This document shows positions 1-8,102 of a stretch of DNA of 64,000 nucleotides, in pieces. Under the pieces are notes generated by a model. The model saw nothing but the letters and a program-made list of their open reading frames with translations. It was not told where the DNA came from and made no database searches. The stretch spans positions 6,875 through 70,874 of the forward strand of contig CAWIZC010000041.1 in NCBI GenBank assembly GCA_963840445.1, given 5' to 3'. This DNA comes from AWTP1-13 sp963840445. Lineage in GTDB: Bacteria; Pseudomonadota; Alphaproteobacteria; Rhizobiales; Hyphomicrobiaceae. The first letter of the stretch is position 1. Every line of letters starts with the position of its first letter. The translations under genes were made by a program, and so were the position numbers.

Positions 1-747
1 GCCTACGGTGCAGTCGTGGTGCTGCTCGGCGTCAGCAATCTGCCGCTCAACCAGGAAATCGTCTTCGTCGTGTCGATGTGCGTAGTGATGTGGATGTTGC
101 GCGAGGTAGCCGGCCAGATCGAGGAGGCGACGCGGATGCGCATGATCTACGCCGCCATCATCATCTTCGCCTTCCGCTGCACGCCGAGCGTGGGCGAGGG
201 CTACCGTTGGTTCACCATCGACGTGCTGGGCTTCGACGAGGGCTTCTACGGCGTTCTGCAGCAGCTGGGCGCCACCATCGCCATTGTCGCGGCCTGGCTG
301 TTCTCGGACGTGGTGACGCGCAAGCCTGTCGCGCAGGTACTGCTATGGATCACCGTCCTGGGTTTCATCCTGTCGCTGCCCACGCTTGGCCTGGTGATGC
401 GGCTGGATACCATCACCGAGCAGCTGTTCGGCTTCGGCGCCCGCAGCATCGCCATCTTCGATGCGGCGGCCAGCTCGCCGCTCGACCAGCTCAGCATGAT
501 CCCGTTGCTCACCCTGGTCGCCATCTACGCGCCCTCGGGACACCGCGCCACGTGGTTCGCGCTGATGGCCTCGCTGATGAACCTGGCGCTGGTGGCCGGC
601 AGCCTGCTTAGCAAATATTTGAACGAAATCTTCCCGGTAGATCGCGGCGAATACGGGAATTTGCCGGCGCTGGTGGCCGTATCCATGCTGATCAGCTTAG
701 TGCTGCCACTTTGTGCGATTGTTCTGTTCGGGCGCCGCGTCCGATGA
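1..747 (+). CDS. MFS/BT1-family transporter, C-terminal part (cut by window edge)
   Basis: The reading frame is already open at base 1, so the N-terminus lies outside the window; 248 residues are visible. The protein is almost wholly hydrophobic with about six membrane segments, short polar loops and an Arg-rich cytoplasmic tail. A motif near the end (LNEIFPVDRGEYGNLPAL) and the FRCTPSVGEGY stretch after one membrane segment resemble folate-biopterin/BT1-type members of the major facilitator superfamily. The substrate cannot be inferred. Family assignment is by resemblance only; membrane transporter is safe. Confidence 0.6.
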   Translation, partial: AYGAVVVLLGVSNLPLNQEIVFVVSMCVVMWMLREVAGQIEEATRMRMIYAAIIIFAFRCTPSVGEGYRWFTIDVLGFDEGFYGVLQQLGATIAIVAAWLFSDVVTRKPVAQVLLWITVLGFILSLPTLGLVMRLDTITEQLFGFGARSIAIFDAAASSPLDQLSMIPLLTLVAIYAPSGHRATWFALMASLMNLALVAGSLLSKYLNEIFPVDRGEYGNLPALVAVSMLISLVLPLCAIVLFGRRVR

Positions 748-917
748 GCGCGTAGCGCGTACGCCACAGGCGTGCGGGCGAAGCGTGCGGAGTTGCAGGC
801 AATGCGGCACGGTTGGTCTTGACGGCCATCTGTCGATGGCGCCAAACATGACTGCGGCCGCGGGGGCGCCGAGGGGTTTCTCCAAACGGAGAACGGCGGT
901 TCGAGGGAGGTTTCGCT

Positions 918-1115
918 TTGTCTTCGACATCCGGGATTACAAGCGCCTCAACAGGACTTCAGTATCGGGCGCTGCGTCGCGCCGTGGTGGGACTGGTGTT
1001 CCTGGTTCTTATGGTCACGCTCGGGGCTTGGCTGCTGTGGGCCAGCATCGACCCCGATGAGGCATCTGCCGCGGACGCCCTCGAGGCGGGCCAGGCAACG
1101 GCATTGCCGCGCTAG
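918..1115 (+). CDS. Small single-span membrane protein, unknown
   Basis: 65 residues starting at TTG. A GGGAGG ribosome-binding site at 905-910 sits 7 bases upstream, which is what supports this start. An N-terminal basic stretch is followed by one strong hydrophobic segment (about residues 22-43) and a short acidic/Ala-rich tail. It lies alone between the MFS gene and rimK with about 170 bp on each side. No family is recognised. The membrane anchor and ribosome-binding site support a real gene; a spurious ORF is the alternative. Confidence 0.4.
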   Translation: MSSTSGITSASTGLQYRALRRAVVGLVFLVLMVTLGAWLLWASIDPDEASAADALEAGQATALPR

Positions 1116-1286
1116 ACTGGGCCGCACGTTCTGCAGCGGCATTTGGCCATCTATCCACGGTAACTGGCGCCGGTTGCGCGGCGCTTGGGCCCGCAGACTT
1201 TGCGCGCGCCCCCAGATGCACTATCAGAGGTTTCGCGACCGCATCCGTGCGCCTTTTGCCGGCGTCGGTCTGGCCGGAGACCTTCC

Positions 1287-2192
1287 ATGAAGCTCGTAAT
1301 GCTCGCGCGTAACCCGGGCCTCTATTCGCATCGGCGGATCGTCGAGGCGGCGCGCCTGCGCGGGCATCAGATCGACGTCATAAACACGCTGCACGTTCAC
1401 ATGAACGTGACGTCGAGCAGGCCGACGCTGCGCTACGGCGGGCGCACGCTGCCCGACTACGATGCCGTGATCCCGCGCATCGGTGCGTCGATCACGCACT
1501 TCGGCCTGGCGGTGCTGCGCCAGTTCGAGATGCAGGGCGTGTTCCCCCTGAACGAGAGCGTCGCCATCGGCCGCTCGCGCGACAAGCTGCGCGCCCTGCA
1601 GATCCTGGCGCGCGAGGGCATCGGCCTGCCGGTGACTGCCTTCGCGCACGGACCGAGGCACGCTGAGGATGTTCTGAAGGAGGTCGGTGGGGCGCCGTGC
1701 GTCATCAAGTTGCTTGAGGGAACGCAGGGGCGAGGCGTGATCCTGGCCGAGACGGATGCATCGGCCAAGTCCATCATCGAGGCCTTCAGCGCAGCCAACA
1801 TGAACATCCTGGTGCAGGAGTACGTGAAGGAAGCGGCCGGCACCGACGTGCGCGCGCTGGTGGTGGGTGGCGCGGTGGTGGCCAGCATGAAGCGCTCCAG
1901 CAAGAGCGGCGAGTTCCGCGCCAACCTGCATCGCGGGGGCAAAGCCGAGGCGGTGGCGATCACGGAGGAGGAGCGCAAGACGGCGCTGCGCTCGGCCGAG
2001 GCGCTGGGCCTCAACGTGTGCGGTGTCGACCTGATGCGCTCCAAGCGCGGGCCGCTGGTGATCGAGGTGAACTCCTCGCCCGGCATCGAGGGCATGGAGA
2101 CGGCCAGCGGCGCCGACGTGGCGCTCGCCATCATCGAGTTCCTGGAGAGGCGCGCGCGGCGCGGCGAGACGCAGACGCGCGGCAAGGGTTAG
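1287..2192 (+). CDS. rimK: RimK-like ATP-grasp ligase (alpha-L-glutamate ligase family)
   Basis: 301 residues from the ATG at 1287, preceded by a CCGGAGA site; the frame is open further upstream but only from 1287 does it match the family. The N-terminal pre-ATP-grasp domain begins MKLVMLARNPGLYSHRR. The ATP-grasp core contains PRIGASIT, the SRDKLRALQILAREGIGLP segment, the nucleotide-binding VIKLLEGTQGRGV loop, VQEYVKEA, and the metal site VIEVNSSPGIEG near the C-terminus. RimK adds glutamate residues to ribosomal protein S6 in enterobacteria; relatives modify other acceptors such as coenzyme F420 or LysW. The acceptor here is unknown. Confidence 0.85.
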   Translation: MKLVMLARNPGLYSHRRIVEAARLRGHQIDVINTLHVHMNVTSSRPTLRYGGRTLPDYDAVIPRIGASITHFGLAVLRQFEMQGVFPLNESVAIGRSRDKLRALQILAREGIGLPVTAFAHGPRHAEDVLKEVGGAPCVIKLLEGTQGRGVILAETDASAKSIIEAFSAANMNILVQEYVKEAAGTDVRALVVGGAVVASMKRSSKSGEFRANLHRGGKAEAVAITEEERKTALRSAEALGLNVCGVDLMRSKRGPLVIEVNSSPGIEGMETASGADVALAIIEFLERRARRGETQTRGKG

Positions 2193-2199
2193 TGTTCAT

Positions 2200-2310
2200 C
2201 CCTCTCCCCACCTCTTCGTGGGGAGAGGGTTAGGGTGAGGGGCTGCGGCATGTGTTGCGGTTTGTGTCTGCCCCTCACCCCGACCCTCTCCCCGCGGGCG
2301 GGGAGAGGGG
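2200..2310. repeat. REP-like intergenic palindromes between rimK and rpe
   Basis: Two hairpins of CCCTCTCCCC / GGGGAGAGGG type (2200-2229 and 2285-2310) are enclosed by an outer inverted pair, GGGTTAGGGTGAGGGGC at about 2228-2243 and its complement at about 2270-2286. The whole block is nearly self-complementary. It resembles the extragenic palindromes widespread in GC-rich alphaproteobacterial genomes and could act as a transcript-end structure after rimK. Confidence 0.7.
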
Positions 2311-2326
2311 GAAGAAGAGGTGAGGT

Positions 2327-2986
2327 ATGCCAAGAGATATCCTGATCGCACCGTCGATCCTGTCGGCGGATTTCGCGCGGCTCGGCGAGGAGGTGCGCGC
2401 CATCGATGCGGCGGGTTGCGATTGGGTGCACGTTGACGTCATGGACGGCCATTTCGTGCCCAACATCACGATCGGTCCGATGGTGGTGAAGGCGATCCGC
2501 CCGCACACCAAGAAGCCGCTCGATGTGCATCTGATGATCGCGCCCGCCGATCCCTATATCGAGGCCTTCGCCGAAGCGGGCTCCGACATCATCACGGTGC
2601 ACGCGGAGGCTGGCCCGCATCTCGACCGCTCGCTGCAGCTGATCCGCTCGCTCGGCAAGAAGGCCGGCGTGTCGCTCACCCCGCACACTTCGGAGAGCGC
2701 CATCGCCTATGTCCTCGACCGGCTGGATCTGATTCTCGTGATGACGGTCAATCCGGGCTTCGGCGGCCAAGCCTTCATTCCGGCCATGACGGACAAGATC
2801 GCGCGCATCCGCACCATGATCGGGGCGCGGCCGATCCATCTCGAGGTCGATGGTGGCGTCACGCCTCACACAGCCGCTGCCTGTGTGAAGGCCGGCGCCG
2901 ACGTGCTGGTGGCGGGCTCGGCCACCTTCAAGGGCGGCAAGTACAAGGAGAACATCGCCGCGCTGCGGGCTGCTGCGAATGCGTAG
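2327..2986 (+). CDS. rpe: Ribulose-phosphate 3-epimerase
   Basis: 219 residues, the usual length. Interconverts ribulose 5-phosphate and xylulose 5-phosphate in the pentose phosphate and Calvin pathways. The TIM-barrel signatures are all present: APSILSADFARLG near the N-terminus, the metal/catalytic HVDVMDGHFVPNITIGP, HLMI, the mobile loop VMTVNPGFGGQ, and EVDGGVTP with GADVLVAGSA near the end. The start ATG follows an AAGAGGTGAGG site. The gene follows the palindromic block after rimK and is probably transcribed alone. Confidence 0.97.
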   Translation: MPRDILIAPSILSADFARLGEEVRAIDAAGCDWVHVDVMDGHFVPNITIGPMVVKAIRPHTKKPLDVHLMIAPADPYIEAFAEAGSDIITVHAEAGPHLDRSLQLIRSLGKKAGVSLTPHTSESAIAYVLDRLDLILVMTVNPGFGGQAFIPAMTDKIARIRTMIGARPIHLEVDGGVTPHTAAACVKAGADVLVAGSATFKGGKYKENIAALRAAANA

Positions 2987-2987
2987 G

Positions 2988-3064
2988 TGTCATCTGCTGG
3001 GTCCCGGATATGCGTCATGCTGGAAGCATGCCTTCGGCATGGCGCGCATTCCGGGATGACAATC
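2988..3064. repeat. Dispersed TGTCATC...GATGACA intergenic repeat, copy 1
   Basis: A block bounded by TGTCATC and GATGACA. It shares the parts GGTCCGGATATGCG (here with one extra C) and GCGCATTCCGGGATGACAATC with the second copy at 4368-4460, while the middles differ. Hairpin-forming, directly after the rpe stop codon. Confidence 0.7.
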
Positions 3065-3143
3065 CAGCTCCGCCATGATGCGGGCCAAATGTCTGCTTAC
3101 ACGCGCGCTCGCGTTCCAATACGGCTCGAAAAGGAGGGTGAAG

Positions 3144-3200
3144 ATGATTGTCATTGTCCGCACATCCCCTCACCGCGCCGTCACCGAACCGATCACCTGA
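3144..3200 (+). CDS. 18-residue ORF with strong Shine-Dalgarno site upstream of rsgA (possible leader peptide)
   Basis: Reads MIVIVRTSPHRAVTEPIT and stops at TGA 3198-3200. AAAAGGAGGGTGAAG immediately before the ATG is a near-ideal ribosome-binding site. It ends 60 bases before rsgA. A similarly placed 17-residue ORF at 25558-25611 (MAPFPSICVRRTVKSVT) also has a strong site, a similar Arg-(Ala/Thr)-Val...Thr-stop ending, and lies about 55 bases before the next gene. Translation is inferred only from the ribosome-binding site and the resemblance between the two. Confidence 0.4.
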   Translation: MIVIVRTSPHRAVTEPIT

Positions 3201-3260
3201 CAATCAGGACTGTCCTCGGCCGGCGCCCCCATTTGTCTTGCCGACCGAAGGATTTCCGCT

Positions 3261-4325
3261 TTGATCACCAACTACGGCTGGAGCGACACGCTTCAGGAGC
3301 ATTTTCAAACCTACGCCGCGCGTGGTCTCGAGCCCGCGCGTGTGATCGTGCAGCAGCGCGGCCTCTATGTGCTGGCGACCCCGATGGGCGAAGCGACCGC
3401 CCAGCTGTCGGGACGCTTCGCGCATGAGGCCGAGGCCGGCGACTATCCGGTGGCCGGCGATTGGGTGGCGGCAGCCGTGCGCGCCGCCGAGGCCAGCGCC
3501 ACCATTCACCATCTGCTGTCACGTCGCAGCGCCTTCGTGCGCAAGGCGATCGGCGGCGGCGCGCAGGTGGTGGCGGCCAATGTCGACGTGGCGTTTCTCG
3601 TCGCCTCGCTGAACGCGGATCTCAATCCGCGCCGCATCGAGCGATATCTGGCCACTGCGTGGGAAAGCGGCGCCTCGCCGGTGGTGGTGCTGACCAAGGC
3701 CGACCTGTGCGAAGACCCTGCAGCGCACAAGGCGCGCATCGAGCGGGTTGCCATCGGCGTGCCCGTGCACGTGGTCTCCGCAGTGACCGGGGAGGGGCTT
3801 GCGGACCTGAGCGCGAGCTTCGCTCCGGGACAGACGGCAGCCCTGCTCGGCAGCTCCGGCGTGGGCAAGTCGAGCCTCGTCAATGCGCTGGCCGGCGCGG
3901 CCCTGATGGTCACCCAGGCCATCCGAGAAGAAGACGCGCGCGGCCGCCATACCACCACGCATCGCCAGCTCGTGCTGCTGCCGAACGGGCGGCTCATGCT
4001 GGATACGCCCGGCATGCGCGAGCTGGGCCTGTGGGACGCGGAGGCTGGCGTCGCTGCAACCTTTGCCGACATCGAGGCGCTGGTGACGGAATGCCGCTTC
4101 CGCGATTGCGCACACGAGGCGGAACCCGGTTGCGCGGTGCAGGCGGCGTTAGCCGACGGCAGCCTCGATGAGGGCCGCTGGCGCGGCTACGTCAAGCTGC
4201 AGCGTGAGGTGGCCCGTTTCGCGCGCAAGGATGATCGGAGGCAGCAGGCGGAGCTGCGCAAGGTGTGGGTCAAGCGCGCGCGCAACTATCGCGCGGAGAA
4301 AAAGCAGCAGATGCGGGAGGAGTGA
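3261..4325 (+). CDS. rsgA: Ribosome small-subunit-dependent GTPase RsgA
   Basis: 354 residues from a TTG start with an AAGGA site 8 bases upstream. RsgA helps mature the 30S subunit. An N-terminal OB-fold comes first. The circularly permuted GTPase domain shows G4 (VVLTKADL) before G1 (LLGSSGVGKSSLVNAL), followed by the switch region with GRHTTTH and G3 (LDTPGMREL). The C-terminal zinc-binding helix has the expected Cys/His pattern (CRFRDCAHEAEPGC). Length and domain order match the family. Confidence 0.96.
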   Translation: MITNYGWSDTLQEHFQTYAARGLEPARVIVQQRGLYVLATPMGEATAQLSGRFAHEAEAGDYPVAGDWVAAAVRAAEASATIHHLLSRRSAFVRKAIGGGAQVVAANVDVAFLVASLNADLNPRRIERYLATAWESGASPVVVLTKADLCEDPAAHKARIERVAIGVPVHVVSAVTGEGLADLSASFAPGQTAALLGSSGVGKSSLVNALAGAALMVTQAIREEDARGRHTTTHRQLVLLPNGRLMLDTPGMRELGLWDAEAGVAATFADIEALVTECRFRDCAHEAEPGCAVQAALADGSLDEGRWRGYVKLQREVARFARKDDRRQQAELRKVWVKRARNYRAEKKQQMREE

Positions 4326-4367
4326 CGTCCCTCCTGCGCCTGCGGACCGCCGCTGCGTGGAGGTTGG

Positions 4368-4460
4368 TGTCATCCCGGAACTTCGCCGAACGAAGTATCC
4401 GGACCCAAGGCGGGGACCTGGGTCCGGATATGCGCCGAAGCGCATTCCGGGATGACAATC
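4368..4460. repeat. Dispersed TGTCATC...GATGACA intergenic repeat, copy 2
   Basis: Second copy of the element at 2988-3064, bounded by TGTCATCCCGGA and TCCGGGATGACAATC, with internal inverted segments (GACCCAAGGCGGGG...CCTGGGTCC). It lies between the convergent rsgA and DUF2130 genes and touches the DUF2130 stop codon, so it may serve as a two-way transcript end. Confidence 0.7.
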
Positions 4461-5622
4461 TCAGGCCGCCTCTTCGTCTTCGGGACCGTTGCCGGCCGTG
4501 CCGATGATGCGGTCGATTTCGAACACAAGATCGCTGCGCGCCTTCTGCACCGAGTTGATCAGCTTCTTGCGCGCATCCCACAGGCGCCGGTGCGCCTCCT
4601 GCTCCTTGCTCTCAAGCTCCAGCATGCGGCCGGTCTGCGTCTCGACCTGGTCGAGCAGCGACTTGCAGTGCTCGGAGGTGATGAAGGCGTAGAGCTCGAC
4701 CGACTTCTGCTCGCGTCCCTCCTTGCTGATGCGCAGCTCGTGCATGCGCACGATCTGGTCGCGCAGCAGATGCACGATCGCCACCACGCGTGCCGGCGCT
4801 GCAACGATCACGCCGTCCTGGTAGTGCACGTGCGCGGTGTCCTTGGGGAACTTGTTGCTCGACAGGATGGCGTGGTCGGCGGCCTGCGCGATCTTGTCGG
4901 CGCGCAGCTTGCTGACGAATTCGTTCTGCCAGGCGTTGCGGTTCTTGGCGTCGTAGACGATCTTGCCGCACACCTTGCCGTTGTGGATTACCTCGTGGAT
5001 GACGTCGGCGCCGTTGACGCCCTTGCCGACGCGCTGGATGCGGTCGCCCTCGAAGGCGGCCTTCGAGCTGCTCGAAGAGGTCGATCTCGGAGCCCTCGCC
5101 CAGCTCGTTGGCGGACTTGCCTCTCGAGCTTCCGCTGCATGTCCTGCCAGCTTGGCCGCAGTCTGCGAGCTTGAGGACCTTGTGCCTTCTCGGCGAGCAC
5201 GCGGCTTCCTTCTCGCGCTGCAGGTCCTCGGCCTTGCGCAGCAGGCCCTCCTGGGCCTCGGCCACGCGCTTCTCGATCGCCGCCTGCTGGTTTCCTTCAG
5301 CGCGGTCATCTGCTGCTCGACGTTGAGCTTGGCCAGCTCCGCCTGCGCCAGGCGCGCCTGGATGTCGGTGAGCTTTGGCGAGCGCAGCCTGCTCGGCCTG
5401 CGCCTGGATGGTCTGCCGCTCGGCGGCAATGCGTTTGCTGGCGGCGGCATCCGCCTCGGCCTTGGCCTGCTGGAGGGCGGCCGCCTGTTGCTCGCGCAGC
5501 CGCGCCTCGATTTGGCGGGCGATGTCCTGGGCGATCGGCTGGTCGCAGGTGGGGCAGCGGTCGCCGGAGGCGTGCGCATGCGGCTTGATCTGCTGGCGGC
5601 TCGACGACTGGAACAGGCTCAT
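4461..5622 (-). pseudogene. DUF2130 domain protein, disrupted by multiple frameshifts
   Basis: The start is the ATG at 5622 (MSLFQSSSRQQIKPHAHA) behind a GGAGGGTGGG site, followed by a Cys-x2-Cys element (CPTCDQPI) and a long coiled coil. The conserved C-terminal DUF2130 part (about EGDRIQRVGKGVNGADV to FEIDRIIG) is in another frame. Following recognisable protein, the frame changes about five times between roughly 5450 and 5050, with coiled-coil segments readable in turn in all three frames. Apart from these shifts the sequence is well preserved and lacks nonsense codons. Either a recent pseudogene or local indel errors. The biochemical role of DUF2130 is not established. Confidence 0.75.
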
Positions 5623-5813
5623 GGCTACCCACCCTCCGCAAATTCGATGACTGACGGCCAACCCGCTCCATACCGCGAGTTGCGTGGAACATTCGTACTC
5701 AGTATGTTCCTTTTATGTTCTCGCGCAACCCTAATGTTGAGTTACCCACGCGCCTGTCGGGGTTGCGGGCCGCGGGCCGGCGTGTAGAAGCGCCGGGTTG
5801 GGGAGACAGGCGC

Positions 5814-6926
5814 ATGACGGCGGACGTGCAAAGCATCGTGGTGGGGGCAGGTGCCGTCGGGCTGGCCGTGGGACGGGCGCTGGCCATGGCCGGCCACGAC
5901 GTGATGCTGCTGGAGCAGCATGCGCTGATCGGCTCGGAGACCTCCTCGCGCAACAGCGAGGTGATCCACGCCGGCATCTACTATCCCCCGGGCAGCCTGC
6001 GCGCCACGCTGTGCGTGCGCGGCAAGGAGTTGCTGTACGCCTTCTGCGCCGAGAATAGCGTGCCGCACGCGCGCTGCGGCAAGCTGCTGGTGGCGACGCA
6101 GGACAGCCAGATGGCCAAGCTTGCCGCCATCAAGGTGACGGCTGAGAAGAATGGTGTCACCGACCTGGAGCCGCTCGGCGGCAATGCGGCCAGAGCGCTG
6201 GAGCCCGAACTCGCCTGCGTCGGGGCGCTGCTGTCGCCATCGACCGGCATCATCGACAGCCACGGCTACATGCTGGCGCTGGAAGGGCACATCGAAAGCC
6301 GCGGCGGCAGCGTGGTGCTGCGCTGTCCGGTGGAGCGCATCGAGAAGACGCCGGACGGGCTGTTCCGCCTGGTGACGGGCGGCGACAATCCGGGCGCCAT
6401 CACCTGCCGCAACCTGGTGCTGTCGGCCGGCCTGCATGCCTCGCAGCTGGCGCGCACGCTTGCCTACGGCGAGAGCTATCAGCCGCCCGAGACCTACTAC
6501 GCCAAGGGCCAGTACTACGCGCTGTCCGGCCGGTCGCCGTTCAAGCGGCATATCTATCCCGTGCCCGACGGCGCCTGGCTCGGCCTGCATGCCACCATCG
6601 ACATCGGCGGGCGCTGCAAGTTCGGGCCGGATATCGAGTGGATCGAAGGCCTCGACTACGGGTTCGTGCCCGAGAAGCTGGAGAAATTTCTCGGCTTCGT
6701 CCGCAGCTACTATCCGGGGCTGGAGGTGGAGCGTCTGCACCCCGACTACACCGGCATCCGCCCCAAGCTGTACCGCGAGGGCGAGCCGGTGCCCGACTTC
6801 GCCATCCACGGCGCCGACAAGCACGGGCAGAAGGGCCTGGTCGCGCTGTACGGCATCGAGAGCCCCGGGCTGACGGCGTCGCTGGCCATCGGCGAGGTGG
6901 TGGCGGGGATGCTGGAGAAGGCTTAG
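5814..6926 (+). CDS. lhgO: FAD-dependent oxidoreductase, L-2-hydroxyglutarate oxidase-like
   Basis: 370 residues from the ATG at 5814, preceded by GGGGAGA; the longer open frame to 5715 lacks a site. The N-terminal FAD-binding fold begins SIVVGAGAVGLAVGRALAMAG, followed by the family-typical SRNSEVIHAGIYYPPGSL. The DAO-type substrate domain follows, with NLVLSAGLHA, GQYYALSGRSPFKRHIYPVPD and IRPKLY, and a C-terminal GIESPGLTASLAIG. LhgO-type enzymes oxidise L-2-hydroxyglutarate to 2-oxoglutarate at the membrane. The exact hydroxyacid is inferred from overall resemblance. Its stop overlaps that of the convergent gene 6923-7387. Confidence 0.8.
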   Translation: MTADVQSIVVGAGAVGLAVGRALAMAGHDVMLLEQHALIGSETSSRNSEVIHAGIYYPPGSLRATLCVRGKELLYAFCAENSVPHARCGKLLVATQDSQMAKLAAIKVTAEKNGVTDLEPLGGNAARALEPELACVGALLSPSTGIIDSHGYMLALEGHIESRGGSVVLRCPVERIEKTPDGLFRLVTGGDNPGAITCRNLVLSAGLHASQLARTLAYGESYQPPETYYAKGQYYALSGRSPFKRHIYPVPDGAWLGLHATIDIGGRCKFGPDIEWIEGLDYGFVPEKLEKFLGFVRSYYPGLEVERLHPDYTGIRPKLYREGEPVPDFAIHGADKHGQKGLVALYGIESPGLTASLAIGEVVAGMLEKA

Positions 6927-7387
6927 ACCAGCAGGTAGACGATGGTGGTCTCGAGCTGGCTCTCGTCGTCGTGGTGGTCGCCGTAGATCTCCCAACTCGC
7001 CGCGCCGATCGTCTCGCCGTTGTCGCGGCACCACTGATGCAACGCCGCATGCGCCGCCGACATGGCGCGATAGGGGCCGCGGTGCACGACCACGGCGGCG
7101 CGACCGGCCGGCGTCGCAACGCAGGTGATCGGCGCCACGGCCTGGAACTGCCGCGTGACCTCGACGCCGAAATCGATGTCCAGGCCGGTCGCCGGATGGC
7201 CCGAGGCGTGGTGATAGAGGAAGACGTTGTGGCCGTCGCTGCGCAGACCGGGGTGGCTGCGCAGGAAGGCCCAGACCTGGTCCAAGGACGATCCGAAACC
7301 GACCGGAATGTCGGCCGCTTTCATGCGCGCGCGCACGGCTGCGAGGATGCGCGGGGAAACCGTCTCGACGCTGACGGCGTAGGTCAT
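6923..7387 (-). CDS. GyrI-like / AraC effector-binding domain protein
   Basis: 154 residues from ATG 7387 (MTYAVSVETVSPRILAAV); an open extension upstream is not family-like. The pattern is that of the stand-alone GyrI-like small-molecule binding domain: an N-terminal beta strand, a central VFLYHH strand, DIDFGVEVTRQF, a VVVHRGPY motif, a helix AMSAAHAALHQWCRDNG, and the closing SWEIYGDHHDDESQLETTIVYLL. Such proteins bind drug-like or hydrophobic ligands, and some hydrolyse cyclopropanes. No DNA-binding part is attached. Convergent with the oxidoreductase. Confidence 0.75.
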   Translation of the reverse strand: MTYAVSVETVSPRILAAVRARMKAADIPVGFGSSLDQVWAFLRSHPGLRSDGHNVFLYHHASGHPATGLDIDFGVEVTRQFQAVAPITCVATPAGRAAVVVHRGPYRAMSAAHAALHQWCRDNGETIGAASWEIYGDHHDDESQLETTIVYLLV

Positions 7388-7418
7388 CGGCAACCGGCCC
7401 AGCCTCGCAGCGGCACGC

Positions 7419-7934
7419 CTATTGCAGCGCCGCCTCGATCTTGTCGAGGTACTTCTTGACCAGCTCGACATTGCTGGCGTTCTGGATCGGCACCGCCGAC
7501 TTGAGCGCCTCGTTCAGCTCCGCGAGCATCTGCTTCTTGTCGTTCTCGGTGATCGACTTATCGGCGGTAACCTGCTCGATCTCCTTTTTGATCGCTGCTG
7601 GAGGCTCGAGGAATGCCTTGGTCTGCGGGTCGATGCCGGCCAGCACCATGGAGATGTTGGCTGCGACGTCGTCATACTCGGCAAAATCCTTGAAACCGTG
7701 CTTCTTGGCCGCGGCTTCAAGGTCGGCCTGCACCTTGGGGTCGGGCTTGTCCGACACCGAGCCGTCCATCTTGTCGGTGATGGCAGTCAGATCCTTCTGG
7801 GCGGCGATGAAACTCTGCACCTGCTTTTCGGTCAGCTTGACCTGCTTTACGGGCGCCTGCGCCAGCGCGACGCCGCACACCGGCGCCAGGCCGATAGCGA
7901 TCGCGAGGCTGATCATTCGAAGCATGTCGCGCAT
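7419..7934 (-). CDS. Exported helical protein, unknown
   Basis: 171 residues. Two ATGs lie at 7940 and 7934; the AAGGAG site abuts the first and is 6 bases from the second, so 7934 is preferred. A clear signal peptide (MRDMLRMISLAIAIGLAPVCGVALAQA) is followed by a charged, mostly helical mature part rich in Lys, Asp and Glu. It has no cysteine pairs or metal motif and no family is recognised. It lies downstream of the aap operon on the same strand but nearly 700 bp from aapM's end with a different upstream neighbour, so it is probably independent. Confidence 0.65.
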   Translation of the reverse strand: MRDMLRMISLAIAIGLAPVCGVALAQAPVKQVKLTEKQVQSFIAAQKDLTAITDKMDGSVSDKPDPKVQADLEAAAKKHGFKDFAEYDDVAANISMVLAGIDPQTKAFLEPPAAIKKEIEQVTADKSITENDKKQMLAELNEALKSAVPIQNASNVELVKKYLDKIEAALQ

Positions 7935-8102
7935 AGTCATCTCCTTGTCCTTGTCTGTCTGCCGGCGCCCGCGCATCGGCGCTAGGGGCGCTCCGGTTGC
8001 AATAGACAAATCACCGGCCCGGGCAATGTCCTAGCAGGGCAAGTCGGGCGGCAGTGTGTCAGCTCGGCCGTGCCGCCGTAACCCGTTGCGTCGACATGCA
8101 AT

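Noticed and set aside
4452..5174. Long plus-strand frame opposite the DUF2130 gene
   Set aside because: The minus strand encodes clear DUF2130 protein; the plus frame is a GC-rich shadow of low complexity.
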